Shown: positions 62,159 through 64,000 of the stretch, one piece after another
How the letters are laid out: every line of letters starts with the position of its first letter
How positions within the stretch are numbered: the stretch's first letter is position 1
Assembly (NCBI GenBank): GCA_947493285.1
Contig: CANLQH010000002.1
Span: 1-64,000 of the forward strand
Reading direction: 5' to 3'
DNA: 64,000 nucleotides
From: an uncultured Tenacibaculum sp.
GTDB lineage: Bacteria > Bacteroidota > Bacteroidia > Flavobacteriales > Flavobacteriaceae
Translations under genes and position numbers: made by a program
Notes under the pieces: generated by a model
Told to the model about the DNA's origin: nothing
What the model saw: only the letters and a program-made list of their open reading frames with translations
Databases searched by the model: none

Positions 62159-62198
62159 AAAAAAGAGCATTTACTAAATTTAGTAAATGCTCTTTTTT
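62159..62198. terminator. Bidirectional terminator
   Basis: A perfect 40-bp palindrome with arms AAAAAAGAGCATTTACTAAA / TTTAGTAAATGCTCTTTTTT separates the flavoprotein gene and the J-domain gene. Confidence 0.94.
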
Positions 62199-62216
62199 GT
62201 TTTGCTTAGCTCTTAA

Positions 62217-62663
62217 TTAAGCCATTACTGATGCTTTCATTGACTTTCTATAAGTAAAAGAGTTGAAAATATTTCTCTTCCCGAAGTTGTTAATAGACTT
62301 AGCGTTTATAAATTTTAAAAATATCTTTTTACTTACCCCAAAGTATTCATAAGTATTACCATCAGTAAAAGTAACTTCTAACAACATGCTTTTGTGCTTG
62401 TAATCTGCTACTTTAAATTCAGTAATTGTAGTATGATACGCTTCTAAATTATCTTCTTTTGTTTTTGGTGCTATACTTACTAAAAAGTGATACCCATCAA
62501 TAATCTTTGTACTTACTTCTTCCGCCTTTAGTTTCTTTTCTTCATCTACAAACTTATCTGGATGCCATTCTTTTACCAATCCTCGGTAAGTTTTTTTCAA
62601 CTCCTTCAAGTCGATAGCTCCTTCTACATTAAAAAGCTTTTTATATTCTTTTATTCGTTTCAT
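62217..62663 (-). CDS. J-domain / KTSC-domain fusion protein
   Basis: This 148-residue protein starts with a J domain (about 1-65): KEYKKLFNVEGAIDLKELKKTYRGLVKEWHPDKF, with the HPDK tripeptide needed to stimulate Hsp70. The rest (about 88-145) is a KTSC-like domain (ADYKHKSMLLEVTFTDGNTYEYFGVSKKIFLKFINAKSINNFGKR). KTSC domains are linked to RNA or metabolite binding of unknown kind. The fusion suggests a specialised DnaK co-chaperone. It is monocistronic with its own promoter. Confidence 0.88.
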   Translation of the reverse strand: MKRIKEYKKLFNVEGAIDLKELKKTYRGLVKEWHPDKFVDEEKKLKAEEVSTKIIDGYHFLVSIAPKTKEDNLEAYHTTITEFKVADYKHKSMLLEVTFTDGNTYEYFGVSKKIFLKFINAKSINNFGKRNIFNSFTYRKSMKASVMA

Positions 62664-62685
62664 TTTCTTGAAATAATTTAGCGCG

Positions 62686-62693
62686 CAAAGCTA
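62686..62693 (-). promoter_or_regulatory. -7 promoter element of the J-KTSC gene
   Basis: The - strand reads TAGCTTTG, an exact TAnnTTTG match 22 nt before the ATG at 62663. Confidence 0.5.
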
Positions 62694-62758
62694 TTTAAAT
62701 TATCTGAATATGAGACAGAAAGCTTATTTTATTTAGAAAAATTAATTCGATTTAAAGA

Positions 62759-63376
62759 TTAATAACTCATTACGGTGCCGTAATACAATAATTGAAAGGT
62801 TTTAACATCTAATAGCAAATAATTCATTGCCATCATCATTCCATAGTTGGACTTATCATAAAAAAGATACTCAAAGTAATTTATCTCTTTTTCGTACTCA
62901 TAATAAGTGGCACTAGTTTTAAAGTTATCGTTATAAAAATTTTCTAATTGAGATAACTGGTGCACATTAATTTTAACGGAACAGTCATACAAACTATCTA
63001 TTTTAACTTTAAGCTTCTTTCCTTTTAAAGTCAGCTTTCCGTTATTCTTAAAAAGGGTTGTTTTATATATATCCTTCTCTAATAATTCATAGAGAATCAT
63101 TTCGGTATTCACTTCTTCTTGAATACTTTCTATATATTTTGATAAGTTATTGGATAATCTATTTAATTCGCTAATCCGAACTTTTGTTTTTTGAAACATT
63201 AAAGGTTTTACTTCTGCTTGCTTTTCAAAAAATGCAGTCCGTCCTTTTATTATTTCATCATTAATGTGAATAGCATCAATAATAGATTTATGTGCAGTAA
63301 AGGTTTTGTATTTATGTTGAGATATACAGTTTAAAGAAATAAAAACAATAATTAGCAAAACAAGTTTACCTTTCAT
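62759..63376 (-). CDS. Exported helical protein, faintly GldM-like
   Basis: This 205-residue protein has a signal peptide (LNCISQ, to about residue 19). The body is helical with NDEIIKGRTAFFEKQAEV and LNRLSNNLSKYIESIQEEV, a conserved-looking NGKLTLKGKKLKVKIDSLYD, and a Tyr-rich C-terminal helix (MMMAMNYLLLDVKTF). The pattern faintly recalls the periplasmic N-terminal domain of GldM/PorM of the type IX motor. No motif confirms it, so I treat it as unknown. Confidence 0.7.
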   Translation of the reverse strand: MKGKLVLLIIVFISLNCISQHKYKTFTAHKSIIDAIHINDEIIKGRTAFFEKQAEVKPLMFQKTKVRISELNRLSNNLSKYIESIQEEVNTEMILYELLEKDIYKTTLFKNNGKLTLKGKKLKVKIDSLYDCSVKINVHQLSQLENFYNDNFKTSATYYEYEKEINYFEYLFYDKSNYGMMMAMNYLLLDVKTFQLLYYGTVMSY

Positions 63377-63431
63377 AAAATATTTTTTTACAAGATACTA
63401 TGTTTTAGCTAATTATTATAAAAGTAAAAAT

Positions 63432-63719
63432 CTATTCCTCTTCGTAGCAATTAAAAACAATAGAATAACCGTATTCTAAAGCTTCATTGTACAGTTCTTT
63501 TTGCTCTTCTTCATCAACATCATTAACAGAATCTAAACTAAAATATTCTTCTTCAATTTCGGTAACCTTCCACCCTTCTTCTTTAATATAAAAACTGGCA
63601 AGCTTTAAAGCTCCTTCTATATCTTTATAATCGATATATAAACTAACATAAGCACCGATTACCTCGTCGTAATGTTCAGATGATTTTTTTGGTTTTGCTA
63701 ACGCATTTATTAAAAACAT
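63432..63719 (-). CDS. Small acidic protein of unknown function
   Basis: This 95-residue cytoplasmic protein is strongly acidic (many Glu and Asp, ending NCYEEE). The pattern YVSLYIDYKDIEGALKLASFYIKEEGWKVTEIEEEYFSLDS looks like a small ferredoxin-like alpha/beta fold. I do not recognise a family. It starts 17 nt after the next upstream - strand gene, so they may be co-transcribed. Confidence 0.75.
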   Translation of the reverse strand: MFLINALAKPKKSSEHYDEVIGAYVSLYIDYKDIEGALKLASFYIKEEGWKVTEIEEEYFSLDSVNDVDEEEQKELYNEALEYGYSIVFNCYEEE

Positions 63720-63736
63720 ATTTTCTTTTTTATTAA

Positions 63737-63967
63737 TTAAGCTAATTCTCCTCTGTGTGGTTTTAGAGCATCTCTAAAAATTTTCATATTACCTTCATCA
63801 ACTACAATAAAAGCAATGGTATGCATCAGGTTGATTTCTTTAAAATCAACTTCATGAAAAGGCAAACTATCAATTTGAGCAAATTCTTTTAAATGAATAC
63901 AATGATGTTTTGCAGTTTCTAACCCATCAGGACCTTTAAAATCCCAAATTAGTTTTATTTTTCTCAT
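63737..63967 (-). CDS. Small conserved-looking protein, unknown function
   Basis: This 76-residue protein has an alternating alpha/beta pattern: KLIWDFKGPDGLETAKHHCIHLKEFAQ and MHTIAFIVVDEGNMKIFRDALKPHRGE. It resembles a ferredoxin-like fold with a His-rich segment (AKHHCIH). I recognise no named family. The promoter lies only 4 nt before the ATG, so the mRNA is probably leaderless. It may form an operon with the 63432 gene. Confidence 0.75.
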   Translation of the reverse strand: MRKIKLIWDFKGPDGLETAKHHCIHLKEFAQIDSLPFHEVDFKEINLMHTIAFIVVDEGNMKIFRDALKPHRGELA

Positions 63968-63971
63968 GTAG

Positions 63972-63979
63972 CAAAAATA
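63972..63979 (-). promoter_or_regulatory. -7 promoter element, leaderless start
   Basis: The - strand reads TATTTTTG, an exact TAnnTTTG match ending 4 nt before the ATG at 63967. Confidence 0.55.
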
Positions 63980-63980
63980 C

Positions 63981-64000
63981 CCAATTCAAAATTGAATTGG
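63981..64000. repeat. Inverted repeat at the window end
   Basis: CCAATTCAA and TTGAATTGG form a hairpin with a short A loop that runs to the last base. It may be the end of a terminator for a gene to the right; the window cuts it off. Confidence 0.4.

Noticed and set aside
62159..62198. 40-bp perfect palindrome as an operator
   Set aside because: It lies between convergent genes with A and T runs on the outer sides, so it is a bidirectional terminator. The same applies to 14595-14626 and 38331-38371.
1..64000. Prophage, insertion sequence, integron or CRISPR array
   Set aside because: No transposase, integrase, phage structural or Cas gene is encoded; the OrfA-like repeats at 37739-38300 are in a signal-peptide-bearing protein.

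Overview
The window looks like a chromosome segment of a marine Flavobacteriaceae bacterium (Bacteroidota), in the Tenacibaculum/Polaribacter range. The signs are low G+C, gliding-motility genes gldB/gldC, a type IX secretion C-terminal signal, GLPGLI-family proteins, a TamL-type Omp85 lipoprotein, and many copies of the Bacteroidota -7 promoter element TAnnTTTG instead of a sigma70 -10 box. Almost everything is core or housekeeping; I see no prophage, IS element, integron or CRISPR array. The species-level guess is inference.

Layout. 1-112: tRNA-Asp and terminator. 113-757: MBL-fold hydrolase. 784-4935: aromatic amino-acid operon (prephenate dehydratase, aminotransferase, prephenate dehydrogenase, DAHP synthase/chorismate mutase fusion) behind a Phe/Tyr-rich leader peptide and attenuator. 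5475-8245: rsgA-dtd-tatD-tcdA run. 8315-14577: YceI lipoprotein, lipB, and a 1593-residue secreted metalloprotease. 14646-21938: an outer-membrane beta-barrel receptor with two GLPGLI proteins and a small secreted protein, facing a histidine kinase/response regulator pair across a shared operator. 22019-30893: deoxynucleoside kinase, rRNA/tRNA methyltransferase, tamL, fba, accD, rpsO, pnp. 31278-36844: folK-kinase fusion, gldC, gldB, nadE, a 43-codon small ORF, dnaG. 36969-41931: secreted LRR protein with helical repeats, DUF2797, GH3-family enzyme, Crp/Fnr regulator, Coq4-like protein. 41920-47530: TonB-like lipoprotein and a BlaI/BlaR1 operon behind a 40-bp perfect palindrome. 47591-52678: DUF456, lysS, comEC-like, thioredoxin-like. 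52777-58326: dipeptidyl peptidase IV with two POT peptide transporters. 58469-62143: mevalonate-pathway HMG-CoA reductase and GYDIA kinase with a 24-codon micro-ORF between them, then a flavoprotein. 62217-64000: J-domain/KTSC protein and three small unknowns.

The most interesting material is regulatory and small: (1) the Phe/Tyr attenuator at 839-976; (2) the three exact 10-bp tandem repeats at 19626-19655, placed symmetrically between divergent promoters of a two-component locus; (3) the 40-bp palindrome covering the promoter of the BlaI/BlaR1 operon; (4) an exact FNR-type box between a Crp/Fnr gene and a Coq4-like gene; (5) the micro-ORF unit at 59820-59998 in front of the mevalonate kinase-like gene; (6) unannotated small transcripts or ORFs at 34612-34743 and 31058-31246. 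Several conserved enzymes have lost expected metal ligands (DnaG and AccD zinc ribbons, ComEC MBL-type C-terminus). No single dramatic new defence or mobile system is visible.
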